Shown one piece after another: positions 1 to 8,189 of a stretch of 34,187 nucleotides of DNA. Location: NCBI GenBank assembly GCA_036399835.1, contig DASWMI010000072.1, positions 1-34,187 of the forward strand. The letters are read 5' to 3'. A model generated the notes under the pieces. It was not told the DNA's origin, did no database searches, and worked only from the letters and a program-made list of their open reading frames with translations. The number at the start of each line of letters is the position of its first letter. Within the stretch, counting starts at the first letter, position 1. The stretch is from DASYML01 sp036399835 (GTDB taxonomy: Bacteria; Acidobacteriota; Blastocatellia; Pyrinomonadales; Pyrinomonadaceae). The position numbers and the translations under genes are program-made.

Positions 1-275
1 ACGCACACGATAAAGAACGCGCCGACTCGCGTCAGCAGTCCTGCCAGCACCAGGACGCCTCCGAAAAATTCAGCGAAGGCGGCTGCTCCGAGCCAGAGCC
101 AGGCTGGGCGCATAAACGCAAACGGCGGCGTCCCTCCCATAAAGGCGGATAGACCCCTGCCGCCAAACCAGCCAAACATCTTGCCGCCTCCGTGCGCGAT
201 AAAGATGATCCCGAGCGCCAGTCGCAAAGGGATGGTGAGCCATAAAGCCGGGGTCGCGATCAGTTTCCTGAACAT
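1..275 (-). CDS. DoxX-family membrane protein (3' part missing at window edge)
   Basis: The reading frame opens with ATG at 275 and runs off the left edge, giving 91 residues. The product starts MFRKLIATPALWLTIPLRL and then has Gly-rich, hydrophobic segments (LALGIIFIAHGGGKMFGWFG, then FAEFFGGVLVLAGLLTRVG) with the spacing of the DoxX/DoxD family of small four-helix membrane proteins. An AAAAGG ribosome site lies just upstream of the start. Family members are linked to quinone or thiol redox chemistry in the membrane, but the substrate is mostly unknown. The thioredoxin gene lies upstream on the same strand, so the two could share a redox theme; a hairpin region separates them. Family assignment rests on pattern recognition of the N-terminal half only. 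Confidence 0.72.
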   Translation of the reverse strand, partial: MFRKLIATPALWLTIPLRLALGIIFIAHGGGKMFGWFGGRGLSAFMGGTPPFAFMRPAWLWLGAAAFAEFFGGVLVLAGLLTRVGAFFIVC

Positions 276-370
276 CTCAAAACCTTTTATCTTTCTCGCT
301 CTGCTTTGAATTTTGGGTTGACCAAAACATCATAAAGGGCAAATGCCAAAAGGCAAAGAGCGCGCAGATG

Positions 371-435
371 GTCAACGCGGCAACGCGTTAATAGTCAAAG
401 AAAAAATTTATCAATTAACGCTTTGACACGTTGAC
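371..435. repeat. Nested inverted repeat between trxC and the doxX-like gene
   Basis: Outer arms GTCAACG (371-377) and CGTTGAC (429-435) enclose inner arms GCGTTAAT (385-392) and ATTAACGC (414-421). A third pair, GTCAAAG (394-400) with CTTTGAC (421-427), crosses the inner pair, so the structures are mutually exclusive. It lies just after the trxC stop in the direction of transcription and 96 nt before the next start. It may be a terminator, attenuator or operator; there is no clear T run, so a plain intrinsic terminator is not certain. Confidence 0.5.
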
Positions 436-440
436 CCGCC

Positions 441-887
441 TTACGCATTGGCGAGCCGTGCGGCGATTGTCTGTTTAGGCTGCGCTCCGACGAGGCGGTC
501 AACGAGATTGCCATTCTTGAAGATGAGCATGGTCGGGATGCTGCTGATGCGAAACTGCGCAGCCGTTTGCGGATTCTCGTCTACGTTGAGCTTGGCAATG
601 ATGTAGCGGCCATTGGATTCCGCTGCCAACTGGTCCAGCATGGGCGCGATCATCCGGCAAGGCCCGCACCACTCGGCCCAACAGTCAATCAAAAGCGGAC
701 GCTCTCCCGCCTGCGAGACCTCCTGCGCGAAGGTCGCGTCCGTTAAGATTCGCGGCTTGCCGCTCTCGGCTGCGCCAGAAGCCTCAAGCGCCGCGCCGCA
801 CCTGCCGCAGACGGGCCTTCGCCGCTCCGCCGCCGCACGCTCGTCCACACGATTCTTCGCACCGCATCGCGCGCAAGTCACGATCAT
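441..887 (-). CDS. trxC: Thioredoxin 2 (zinc-ribbon thioredoxin)
   Basis: A 148-residue protein with an N-terminal zinc ribbon (Cys5, Cys8, Cys27, Cys30) followed by a full thioredoxin fold. The redox motif WCGPC is present (Cys74 and Cys77) within AEWCGPCRMIAP, and the cis-proline region reads ISSIPTMLIFKNG. This two-part layout is that of TrxC, a cytoplasmic protein disulfide reductase recharged by thioredoxin reductase, whose zinc site tunes its redox potential. The ATG at 887 follows an AAGGAGG ribosome site 7 nt upstream, which fixes the start. The gene stands apart from its plus-strand neighbour by a 272-nt spacer (888-1159) in which I see no further gene. Confidence 0.93.
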   Translation of the reverse strand: MIVTCARCGAKNRVDERAAAERRRPVCGRCGAALEASGAAESGKPRILTDATFAQEVSQAGERPLLIDCWAEWCGPCRMIAPMLDQLAAESNGRYIIAKLNVDENPQTAAQFRISSIPTMLIFKNGNLVDRLVGAQPKQTIAARLANA

Positions 888-1159
888 GGCCCTGCCTCCT
901 TAACTTTTATCTGCGCACGGAATCATAAACGTCTTTCATCGCGAAAGTTTTGCAAAAAGCGAGCGATAAATAGAGAGGCTCTCTTCAAATCTTTGCTGAG
1001 ATACTCGGACTGAAAAATTCCACTTTTCATCCGAACCATTGGACGCTCTTGATGGCTCGCTGTCTAGCGGTCTATCACCCTTCAACAGTTTCATAGTAAG
1101 ATGCACGCGTCCCGGAACTCTTCCCGAAAAATTAAAAGCAGAAGGATGACTTTGCAGCT

Positions 1160-3019
1160 ATGCGACGCATTCGCTTACACGTTGCCGTACAGGCAGTCTT
1201 TGTCTTGACGCTGCTCTTGCAGATTCCCGCAATCGCGCAGAACACTGGCGCGGCTGCAAGCAACCAGCCGGACCTCAGCTACAGCGTTTCGATGCCGAAG
1301 CCTTACACGCATCTGCTACAGGTAGAGATGCGCGTGCGCCGCGCAGCAGGCAACGCGCCGCAGCAGGTTGATCTCATCATGCCTGTCTGGACGCCAGGCT
1401 CTTATCTCGTGCGTGAGTTCGAGCGACACGTGCAGGACTTTGAAGCGAAGGAGACGGCGGGACGCTCGCTCTCCTGGACCAAGATTAACAAGAACACCTG
1501 GCGCGTCGAGACTGGAGGCGCGCGCGATTTGACGGTCACTTACAGCGTCTACGCCAACGAGCTGACGGTGCGCACGAACGAGCTGAATTCGGACCACGCC
1601 TTCTGGAATAACGCCGCGCTCCTGATGTACCCGGACGGAAATCTGCAAGCGCCCTCAACGCTGCGCATAGAGCCGCCCGTCGGCTGGAAGATTGCGACGG
1701 GGCTACCGCCCGCGCCCAACCAGAAGAACACTTTTCGCGCCGAGAGCTTCGATATTCTTTACGACTCGCCGGTCGAGGTCAGCAATTTCAAGACGCTCGC
1801 GTTTGAAGTCAAGGGCGTGCCGCATCGCATCGTCATTGACGGCGAGGGGAATTACGACCCTGAGCGCATGCAGCGCGATGTGAAAAAAATAGTCGAGGCC
1901 GCGACAAATTTGATGGGCGAGATTCCTTATCGCGATTACACCTTTATCCTGCATCTGCGCTCGACGGGAGGCGGCGGCCTTGAGCATCTGAACTCGACCG
2001 CGCTCGGCTACCCGCGCTTCGGCTTTGGCACGGAGGCCGGCTATCGCGGCTTTCTCACGCTCGTCGCGCACGAATACTTCCACCTCTGGAACGTCAAGCG
2101 GATTCGCCCCGACGCGCTTGGTCCATTCGACTATACGCGCGAGAACTACACCAGGCTCCTCTGGGTTGCCGAAGGCATCACGAGCTATTACGAGAACATC
2201 ATCGTGCGCCGCGCCGGTCTCATCTCCGAAAAAGAGTTTCTGAGCGCCTTTGCAGACTCCTTCAGGGATTTACAGAATACGCCGGGCCGTCTTGAGATGA
2301 GCGTCGAGGATGCCAGCTTTGATGCCTGGATCAAGTATTACAGACCGGACGAAAACTCGGTCAACTCGCAAATCTCTTATTACGACAAGGGCGCTATTCT
2401 GGGCCTCCTGCTGGACCTGGAGATACGCCGCCGCTCGAACGGCGCTAAATCCCTTGACGACGTGATGCGTTATCTCTACACGGAACATTTCAAGAAGAAT
2501 CGCAACTACACGCCTGAAGATTTCCAGCGCGCGGCGGAATTGATGGCCGGAGCGAGCCTGGACCAGTTCTTTTCTCGCTACGTGCGCGGGCGCGAAGAGC
2601 TGGACTACAACGCCTCGCTCGAAGCCGTCGGGCTGCGTCTCAATACCGTTCTGCCGGACGCACCCCTCAAGCCTTATCTGGGCGCCGAGCTGAACCAGAG
2701 CGGCGACCGCCTGAACGTGAGCCGCGTCTACGCCGGCGGGCCTGCCTACGAACAGGGACTCAATACCAACGACCAGGTTGTGGCCCTCGACGGGATGCGC
2801 GTCACGCGCGACACCTTCAACGCGCGCCTCTCCGAGAAGAAACCCGGCGACACGGCACGCCTGGCCATCTTTCGCTTTGATGACCTGCGCACGCTGGACA
2901 TCAAGCTCGGCGGGCGAGCCGACCCTAACTATCGCATCCTCGCCGTCGCGCAGCCGACAGCCGACCAGTCGCGCCTTTATCAAGGCTGGCTCGGCGGGCC
3001 GCTCGAAAAGCAAAAGTAA
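1160..3019 (+). CDS. M61 family peptidase with C-terminal PDZ domain (glycyl aminopeptidase type)
   Basis: A 619-residue exported protein with a signal peptide (about 1-26, ending PAIAQ). The N-terminal beta domain is followed by a catalytic domain with the zinc motif HEYFH at 304-308 and the downstream ligand Glu338 in WVAEGITSYYE. HEYFHLWNVKRIRP is the hallmark of family M61. A PDZ domain occupies about 500-585 (YLGAEL to DLRTLDIKLGG). M61 enzymes are periplasmic or secreted metallopeptidases; the characterised Sphingomonas enzyme removes N-terminal Gly or Ala. The length fits the family. Nothing nearby indicates a dedicated substrate. An 18-bp inverted repeat begins 35 nt after the stop and may end the transcript. 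Confidence 0.93.
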   Translation: MRRIRLHVAVQAVFVLTLLLQIPAIAQNTGAAASNQPDLSYSVSMPKPYTHLLQVEMRVRRAAGNAPQQVDLIMPVWTPGSYLVREFERHVQDFEAKETAGRSLSWTKINKNTWRVETGGARDLTVTYSVYANELTVRTNELNSDHAFWNNAALLMYPDGNLQAPSTLRIEPPVGWKIATGLPPAPNQKNTFRAESFDILYDSPVEVSNFKTLAFEVKGVPHRIVIDGEGNYDPERMQRDVKKIVEAATNLMGEIPYRDYTFILHLRSTGGGGLEHLNSTALGYPRFGFGTEAGYRGFLTLVAHEYFHLWNVKRIRPDALGPFDYTRENYTRLLWVAEGITSYYENIIVRRAGLISEKEFLSAFADSFRDLQNTPGRLEMSVEDASFDAWIKYYRPDENSVNSQISYYDKGAILGLLLDLEIRRRSNGAKSLDDVMRYLYTEHFKKNRNYTPEDFQRAAELMAGASLDQFFSRYVRGREELDYNASLEAVGLRLNTVLPDAPLKPYLGAELNQSGDRLNVSRVYAGGPAYEQGLNTNDQVVALDGMRVTRDTFNARLSEKKPGDTARLAIFRFDDLRTLDIKLGGRADPNYRILAVAQPTADQSRLYQGWLGGPLEKQK

Positions 3020-3053
3020 ATTACGCTTTAGTCATCACTCGTTATTCGTCAAA

Positions 3054-3117
3054 GCGTGAACGCTTCAATCGTCAGTAGATAAATTGCTTTTTCCATTTGC
3101 GATTGAAGCGTTCACGC
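3054..3117. repeat. 18-bp perfect inverted repeat (candidate terminator) in the 3020-3325 spacer
   Basis: The arm at 3054-3071 (GCGTGAACGCTTCAATCG) is the exact reverse complement of 3100-3117, with a 28-nt loop. The stem is long and not followed by a clear T tract. It may end M61 transcription, or be a small repeat element. Short open frames over the repeat are not convincing genes. The rest of the 306-nt spacer shows nothing recognisable. Confidence 0.6.
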
Positions 3118-3325
3118 GTTTATGCCCTGATGACAAAGAAAGATTTCACGGGCGAGGTCATCAGCGCGGACGGCGGGCAGGGTCTACAGCCGCTCAAGTC
3201 TACATTCCGCCTCAAGCCTTTGTGTTATCATTCGGCAGGCGCGCGAGAGGCGCTGACGGCGCAGTTAAATCGAGGAAATATGTCCGTTCAAATTGCGCAG
3301 AGCCACTGCTTATTTTCAGATTGAG

Positions 3326-4102
3326 ATGGAAAATTATCAGGACATCAGGCTCACGATTGAAGACCGCGTGGGAAGGATTACGCTGGCGCGCGCGCCGCTC
3401 AACGTTTTCAATATCTCGATGATGCGCGAGATAGGCCGTGCGGTCTCAAGCTGCATGGCGGAGCGCGAGATGGTGGCGATTCTCTTTGAGGCCGCGCCGG
3501 ACACGCGCGCCTTTAGCGCGGGCGTGGCCGTCGAAGAGCATGTTGAAGAGACTATCTACCAGATGCTCGATTCGTTTCACGCCATCTTTCGCGCGCTGGA
3601 GCAGGCGGCCAAGCCTGTCATCGCCGTGGTTGACGGGGCGGCGCTCGGCGGCGGCTGCGAGCTGGTCGCGGCCTGCGACATCGTCATCGCGAGCGACCGC
3701 GCGCGCTTCGGACAACCCGAAATCAAGCTCGGCGTCTTTCCGCCCATCGCGGCGGTCTTGCTGCCGCGTCTCATCGGCGACAAACGCGCGCGCGAATTGA
3801 TGCTCACGGGCGAGCTGATTGACGCGCAGGAAGCTTTGCGTCTGGGCCTCGTCAATTATATCCTGCCGCGCGAGCACCTGGTCCAGAAAACGCAGGAAGT
3901 TTTAGGCAGGCTGCGCGAGCTTTCCGCCGCAGGGCTTGAGGCGACCAGGCGCGCGATAGACCTGGGGCGCGGCTTCTCTTTTGAAGAGACGCTCAAGAGC
4001 ATAGAGGATATGTATCTCAACGAGTTAATGAAAACCGAAGACGCCCATGAAGGCATACGCGCTTTTATGGCGAAGAGAAAGCCTGCCTGGCGTCATCGCT
4101 AA
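3326..4102 (+). CDS. Enoyl-CoA hydratase/isomerase family protein, cyclohexadiene-carbonyl-CoA hydratase-like
   Basis: A 258-residue crotonase-fold protein. The oxyanion-hole segments are FSAGVAV (63-69) and GAALGGGCEL (104-113). Both family glutamates are present: Glu112 in GGGCEL and Glu132 in FGQPEIKLG. The continuation GVFPPIAAVLLPRLIG resembles the dienoyl-CoA hydratases of the benzoyl-CoA pathway (Dch/BadK side of the family) more than fatty-acid EchA proteins. No benzoyl-CoA reductase or other ring-cleavage gene is nearby, so the substrate stays open. An in-frame TTG at 3293 would add 11 residues; the ATG at 3326 is chosen because the homologous region begins there, although its ribosome site is weak (GAG). 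Confidence 0.85.
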   Translation: MENYQDIRLTIEDRVGRITLARAPLNVFNISMMREIGRAVSSCMAEREMVAILFEAAPDTRAFSAGVAVEEHVEETIYQMLDSFHAIFRALEQAAKPVIAVVDGAALGGGCELVAACDIVIASDRARFGQPEIKLGVFPPIAAVLLPRLIGDKRARELMLTGELIDAQEALRLGLVNYILPREHLVQKTQEVLGRLRELSAAGLEATRRAIDLGRGFSFEETLKSIEDMYLNELMKTEDAHEGIRAFMAKRKPAWRHR

Positions 4103-4191
4103 AGAACAAGGGGCTGGACCAGAACTGTAGATAACGCAAGCGCACGCGCAGCTCATCGTTCATCTTGATGATTGGTTTTTCAGAGGCACGC

Positions 4192-5118
4192 ATGAAGTCA
4201 TGGCTCGATAAGATGTTCGCGGCAAGGCTCAGGGGCTTACTCTCGCTCCTGCTCGTCGGCGCGCTGCTTTCGGCGCTGGCCGCGCAGCCGTCCGTCTTTG
4301 CTCAGGGTCAGCCGGACGAGAGAACCGGGTCGCACTCCGCGCGTCTCCCGCTCGCGCTTGAGATGGTCGAGCGCGCGATGAGCGCAGCCTGCTTCGAGCG
4401 CAAGACTGACCCGCTGGGGAGCGTGCCGATTGACGAGATGCAGGCGCGCCCCTCTCTGCCTCTGGCCCACCCGGACGCCATCGCCGGAAGCAAGCGTGCG
4501 GAGCGGCTGTTGCCTGCTGCCAGAGAGTTGACGGTCGCGGCTTTGCGCAAGCTGGCAGATGAGTACAAGCTGGATGAGAGGCGGCTGCGCTCCTCGACCG
4601 CGCGCGTTCGCGCCGTCTGGGAGATAGACCCGGATATGGACCTGCGCGATAACGCTTCGGTCGCCATGCGTACCCCTCACACCATACACTTCGGGACGAT
4701 CTTTCTGGCCGGACTGCGTTCTGATGAAGGCATGGTCAGCGTCCTGGCCCACGAGATTACACACATCGCTGACGGCAAGGAGGATGCCCTTCATCCTCTT
4801 TTTCGTGCGATTGGCCGGAGGGCTTCAATCCTGACTGGGATGCGCATCAGCGGCCAGCGCGCGGAGGAGTTGACCTGCGACCTGATTGGCGAGATGGTCG
4901 CGCGCGCCTACATCGAGCGCAACCCGAACAAAGAGCCTCTGACGCGACGCATGGCACGCTCCATCGAACACAACTGCGTGGACGAGGACGACACGGACGA
5001 TGACCACCTCTCGCCGCGCAACACCATGCGCGCCCTTTTCGCGCTGGACCCATCGCTCGCACGCGATGTGAGCGGCGGTCTCATCGTCTCGACTCCCGAG
5101 CCTGCGAGAAGCCAGTAG
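4192..5118 (+). CDS. Exported M48-like zinc metallopeptidase
   Basis: A 308-residue protein with a signal peptide (about 1-38, ending SVFAQG). The zinc motif is HEITH at 187-191 within VLAHEITHIADG, followed about 40 residues later by EELTCDLIGEM, which supplies the third ligand Glu and an Asp as in M48-type peptidases. Upstream, AMRTPHTIHFGTIFLAGL matches the strand that precedes the zinc helix in this fold. It probably acts on proteins in the periplasm or outside the cell; the substrate is unknown. The ATG at 4192 has a CAGAGG ribosome site 6 nt upstream and places the signal peptide correctly; an earlier ATG at 4165 would add nine residues. Confidence 0.8.
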   Translation: MKSWLDKMFAARLRGLLSLLLVGALLSALAAQPSVFAQGQPDERTGSHSARLPLALEMVERAMSAACFERKTDPLGSVPIDEMQARPSLPLAHPDAIAGSKRAERLLPAARELTVAALRKLADEYKLDERRLRSSTARVRAVWEIDPDMDLRDNASVAMRTPHTIHFGTIFLAGLRSDEGMVSVLAHEITHIADGKEDALHPLFRAIGRRASILTGMRISGQRAEELTCDLIGEMVARAYIERNPNKEPLTRRMARSIEHNCVDEDDTDDDHLSPRNTMRALFALDPSLARDVSGGLIVSTPEPARSQ

Positions 5119-5172
5119 GCAAGTTCGAGTGCTTGCCGGGCATCAAAGAGCCTCGCGCGCATAAATGAAAAA

Positions 5173-5214
5173 GAAAGAGGCGCTGGTGGACCAAAGTCCG
5201 CGAGCGCCTCTTTC
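5173..5214. terminator. Bidirectional terminator between convergent genes
   Basis: GAAAGAGGCGCT (5173-5184) pairs with AGCGCCTCTTTC (5203-5214) in a 12-bp stem. The loop holds a second small stem (GGAC/GTCC). A-rich sequence on the left and T-rich sequence on the right flank it, as expected for a terminator serving both the M48-like gene and the convergent bactofilin gene. Confidence 0.85.
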
Positions 5215-5235
5215 ATTTATCTTGAGAGCCAGGCT

Positions 5236-5898
5236 TTAGCTGGCGATGTCTGTCGAGAGAGCGGAAGAGTCTGCCGGCGTGTCCGAGACGGGCTGCATCC
5301 CGGCTGTGTCGAGCGGCTTGTCTTCCGTGCGCGTGTCGTCGCGCTGCCGTTTATCCTGCGCGGCCTTGAGCTGTAACATCTTGCAGCTTCCTTCAAAGAC
5401 AGCGCCCTGCTCTATGACGAGCGAAGGTGTCTGTATATTGCCGTGGACTTTGGCCGCGCGGCCCAGTTCCAGTTTCTGGCTGGCTATGATGTCGCCGTTG
5501 ACCGCGCCGTGAATGACAGCGATAGCGACTTCTATATTGGCGTCAACCTGCCCGTTGTTGCCGACGATAAGCGTGCCGCCGTCCGAGACGACGCGGCCCG
5601 AAAGATGCCCGTCAACGCGCAGCATGCCTTTAAAGGATGCCTCGCCCGTGAGCGTTGTGCTGTTGCCGACAAAGCCGCTCAGGATGCCGTCCTTGATGTC
5701 GCGCGCCAGGGATTCGCTCTCCGTGACGGCGCGCGAGGCGGCGCTGCTGTCGCCTGCGCTGGCCTGCGCGGTGGCGGCGGGCTGCTGGTAGGGCGTATAG
5801 CTGCTGCGCTGTGCGTTATAGGCGTTTGCCGAATTGTCCGCAGTCTGTTCGGGCGTCTCCGTCGGTTGTTCTTTTGGATTCTTTCCCATTCTGAGCAT
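5236..5898 (-). CDS. Bactofilin (polymer-forming cytoskeletal protein)
   Basis: A 220-residue protein with a disordered polar N-terminus (about 1-70, rich in Q, T, S and A), a right-handed beta-helix core at about 72-180, and a charged C-terminal tail. The core shows the regular short repeats of the family: TLTGEASFKGMLRVDGHLSG, GTLIVGNNGQVDANIEV, AVNGDIIASQKLELG, KVHGNIQTPSLVIEQGAVFEG. Bactofilins polymerise without nucleotide into membrane-associated filaments that place cell-wall enzymes, stalks or polarity proteins. The ATG at 5898 follows AAGGGAG by 7-8 nt. No peptidoglycan peptidase lies next to it, unlike many bactofilin loci. Confidence 0.92.
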   Translation of the reverse strand: MLRMGKNPKEQPTETPEQTADNSANAYNAQRSSYTPYQQPAATAQASAGDSSAASRAVTESESLARDIKDGILSGFVGNSTTLTGEASFKGMLRVDGHLSGRVVSDGGTLIVGNNGQVDANIEVAIAVIHGAVNGDIIASQKLELGRAAKVHGNIQTPSLVIEQGAVFEGSCKMLQLKAAQDKRQRDDTRTEDKPLDTAGMQPVSDTPADSSALSTDIAS

Positions 5899-6327
5899 AG
5901 CAAATTCTCCCTTATCGATTTCCGCAGGATGATGAACTCACAGGCGATGGCTCTCACCGTTTCCGAGACGGCTCACTGCAAACGCACTGTATCAGGGGCA
6001 AGTGAAAGGCCGGTCGCGGGCGCTTTACGCCAGCCGGAGCCTGTATTGGCGCTCTTTCAGCCGGATAAACACTTTCAAAGAAAGCACCTCATGATAAAGA
6101 AAGCGGGCCAGCCTGTCCAGATAATTTTGGATTGCCATCGTATCAGGGCCAAAGATTGAAGACGGAAAAGGCTCTCGCCAGCAGATTCCTTCTGACGCCT
6201 GCGCCCTGTCGTTGATGCCCGCCGCTTCCCTGGTCGCTATCGGTTGTCAACTTCGTGCCGGGCATGGCATCCTGATGTTTCGAGAGAGAGAGAAGAGGAC
6301 TACTCAAAGGGAAGATTTCGAGAACAG
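5899..6327. other. 429-nt intergenic region between bactofilin and ttcA
   Basis: This divergent spacer must contain promoters for both flanking genes, but I cannot identify convincing -35/-10 pairs. In-frame TTG codons upstream of ttcA (for example at 6244) extend that frame, but the added residues do not look like the family. No RNA gene or repeat was recognised. Confidence 0.5.
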
Positions 6328-7182
6328 ATGTTTGCCGAGAGCAAGATTAAAACTAAGCTGCTGCGGCGCATGGGCGAGGCCATCAAGGATTTCAAGATGA
6401 TCGAAGATGGCGACCGCGTGATGGTCTGCCTGTCGGGCGGCAAGGACAGCTACACCATGCTGGACCTGCTGCTGGACGTGCAAAAACGCGCGCCCGTTCG
6501 ATTCGAGCTGCTGGTCGTCAATCTGGACCAGAAGCAGCCCAACTTTCCCGCGCACGTCCTGCCCGAATACTTGAGCGGCCTTGGCGTGCCCTTCCGCATC
6601 ATCGAGCGCGATACCTACTCGGTCGTCAAACGACTGGTCCCTGAAGGCAAGACCTATTGCTCGGTCTGCTCACGCCTCCGGCGCGGCATTCTTTATCAAA
6701 CGGCGGTCGAGGAAGGCTGCACCAAGATTGCCCTCGGCCATCACGCCGACGACATCATAGAGACATTTCTGCTCAACCTCTTTTACGTCGGCACGCTCAA
6801 GGCCATGCCGCCCGTCCTGCGCTCGGACGACGGGCGCAACACCATCATCCGCCCGCTCGCTTACTGCCGCGAGGCGGACATCCGGGAGTTTGTCGCCGAA
6901 AAGAGTTTCCCGATTATTCCCTGCGACCTCTGCGGCTCGCAATCGAACCTCAAGCGCTCGCGCGTCAAACGATTGCTCGCAGAGCTTGAAGAGGAGATTC
7001 CGAACATACGCAGCTCTATGATGACGGCGCTCGGCAACATAGCCCTTTCACACCTGCTTGACACGAACCTTTTCGACTTCAAGAACCTCCAATCCGGCAC
7101 GGGCAATATAGAAACCGAGCTTGACTCAGCTCTCGGCCACACGGATGCAGACACGGAGCCTGCGCTGGTTTCGCTGGTCTAA
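6328..7182 (+). CDS. ttcA: TtcA-family tRNA 2-thiolation protein
   Basis: A 284-residue PP-loop ATP pyrophosphatase. The nucleotide-binding motif is SGGKDS at 36-41. Cysteines Cys111 and Cys114 (YCSVCSRLRRG), and Cys199 and Cys202 (PCDLCGSQ), are placed as in TtcA, which holds a [4Fe-4S] cluster and makes 2-thiocytidine at position 32 of some tRNAs. ALGHHADDIIETFLLNLFY is a further family signature. The related enzyme TilS (lysidine synthase) lacks these cysteines, so TtcA is the better call. The ATG at 6328 begins MFAESKIKTKLLRRMGEAI, as in homologues; AAGGGAAG lies 13 nt upstream, a rather long spacing. Archaeal-type relatives with other thiolation targets remain possible. Confidence 0.85.
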   Translation: MFAESKIKTKLLRRMGEAIKDFKMIEDGDRVMVCLSGGKDSYTMLDLLLDVQKRAPVRFELLVVNLDQKQPNFPAHVLPEYLSGLGVPFRIIERDTYSVVKRLVPEGKTYCSVCSRLRRGILYQTAVEEGCTKIALGHHADDIIETFLLNLFYVGTLKAMPPVLRSDDGRNTIIRPLAYCREADIREFVAEKSFPIIPCDLCGSQSNLKRSRVKRLLAELEEEIPNIRSSMMTALGNIALSHLLDTNLFDFKNLQSGTGNIETELDSALGHTDADTEPALVSLV

Positions 7183-7229
7183 GGAAATTAGCCGCAGCGA
7201 CGCAGAGTTCCTCTTTCGTATTTTCTGAG

Positions 7230-8123
7230 ATGGCTGCTACCAAGAAAAAACTTGAGCTGGACCTGAGCGCTTTTCCGCCGGGCGCTGTTCATCACTACGG
7301 GACGCAGTTGTGCCTGGCCTGCATCTTCGACATCTTCACGACGCAACTCGGTCTGGCTCCGCGCACGGCCTATTCGGAGATTAAGCGTTATGCGCCGAGC
7401 GTGCTTGAATTGACGGCGCGCGAGCCTCAGCGGCCATTTTTCCAGAGCGAGGAGAAGCACCCGCGTTGTCCCTTTTGTGACGCCGCGCGGCGCTGGCACG
7501 CGCGCCTTGACACATACCGCATCACGGGCGGCAAGGCGACGGATGCGGCGCGGCGCGCTTTCCTCAAATCGCTCCCGAAACCGGAAGAGCAATTCCACCT
7601 CATAGAAGAGAAGGCTGAGCGGCAGGCGCTCCTCTTCGAGTGGCTGGATAGGCTCGGGCGAGACCTGGATTTTGAAGACGACTCGTGGCTGCTCATCGTC
7701 ACGCGCGCGTTTCTGGAACGCAGGGAGCCTAAGACGGATTGGACCGAAGTCTTTGAAGGCGTGCGTGCGCTGCGTCGCTCTTCGCGTCTGGACGAAGGAT
7801 GGGAGCGCGACGGCTCGCGTCTCTTTCTCGCGCCGACGCTTTACGACGACGCGCTACTGGTCCAGTATCTCGTCAGCCGCTCGCACAAGCATGGTGGCCG
7901 CACGCTCGAAGGCCGCCTGACGCTGGTTGAGCTGGTGCGCCGCATGCGTTACGGCGGCCATCTGGACGCGCAGGGGATTACAGAGCGCGACCAGTTCGAG
8001 GTGCTCGAAAAGCTGGTCGCGCATCTGACGGGCGGCGAGGGCGCAGTCAAGCTCTACTACATCGTGGACCGGCGTGATTTTCTAGACAAGGTGAAGACCG
8101 TTTACGCGCGTTACGCGGCCTAA
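7230..8123 (+). CDS. Unrecognised conserved-looking protein with a CPFC motif
   Basis: A 297-residue soluble protein that I do not recognise. It is charged, with no signal peptide or membrane segment. Cys residues occur in LCLAC near residue 30 and in HPRCPFCDAARRWHARL around 83-95, suggesting a small metal-binding site. The second half is helical in character, with REPKTDWTEVFEGVRALRRSS and KLYYIVDRRDFLDKVKTVYARYAA at the end. It begins 47 nt after ttcA on the same strand, so co-transcription is likely. The ATG at 7230 has only a weak GAG ribosome site. Codon use matches the neighbours, so it is a resident gene. Confidence 0.75.
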   Translation: MAATKKKLELDLSAFPPGAVHHYGTQLCLACIFDIFTTQLGLAPRTAYSEIKRYAPSVLELTAREPQRPFFQSEEKHPRCPFCDAARRWHARLDTYRITGGKATDAARRAFLKSLPKPEEQFHLIEEKAERQALLFEWLDRLGRDLDFEDDSWLLIVTRAFLERREPKTDWTEVFEGVRALRRSSRLDEGWERDGSRLFLAPTLYDDALLVQYLVSRSHKHGGRTLEGRLTLVELVRRMRYGGHLDAQGITERDQFEVLEKLVAHLTGGEGAVKLYYIVDRRDFLDKVKTVYARYAA

Positions 8124-8189
8124 GCCGTGACCAACTCAAGAGCTTTGCGCAAAGCAACCTGAGCTTGATGGAGGTGCAGGCGAGGCTCT

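Noticed and set aside
3097..3324. 75-codon open frame between M61 and crotonase genes
   Set aside because: It starts inside the inverted repeat, has no ribosome site and no recognisable protein pattern.
8142..8155. Palindrome GCTTTGCGCAAAGC between convergent genes
   Set aside because: A continuous palindrome without loop cannot form a proper terminator hairpin, and 14 bp alone is weak evidence for an operator.
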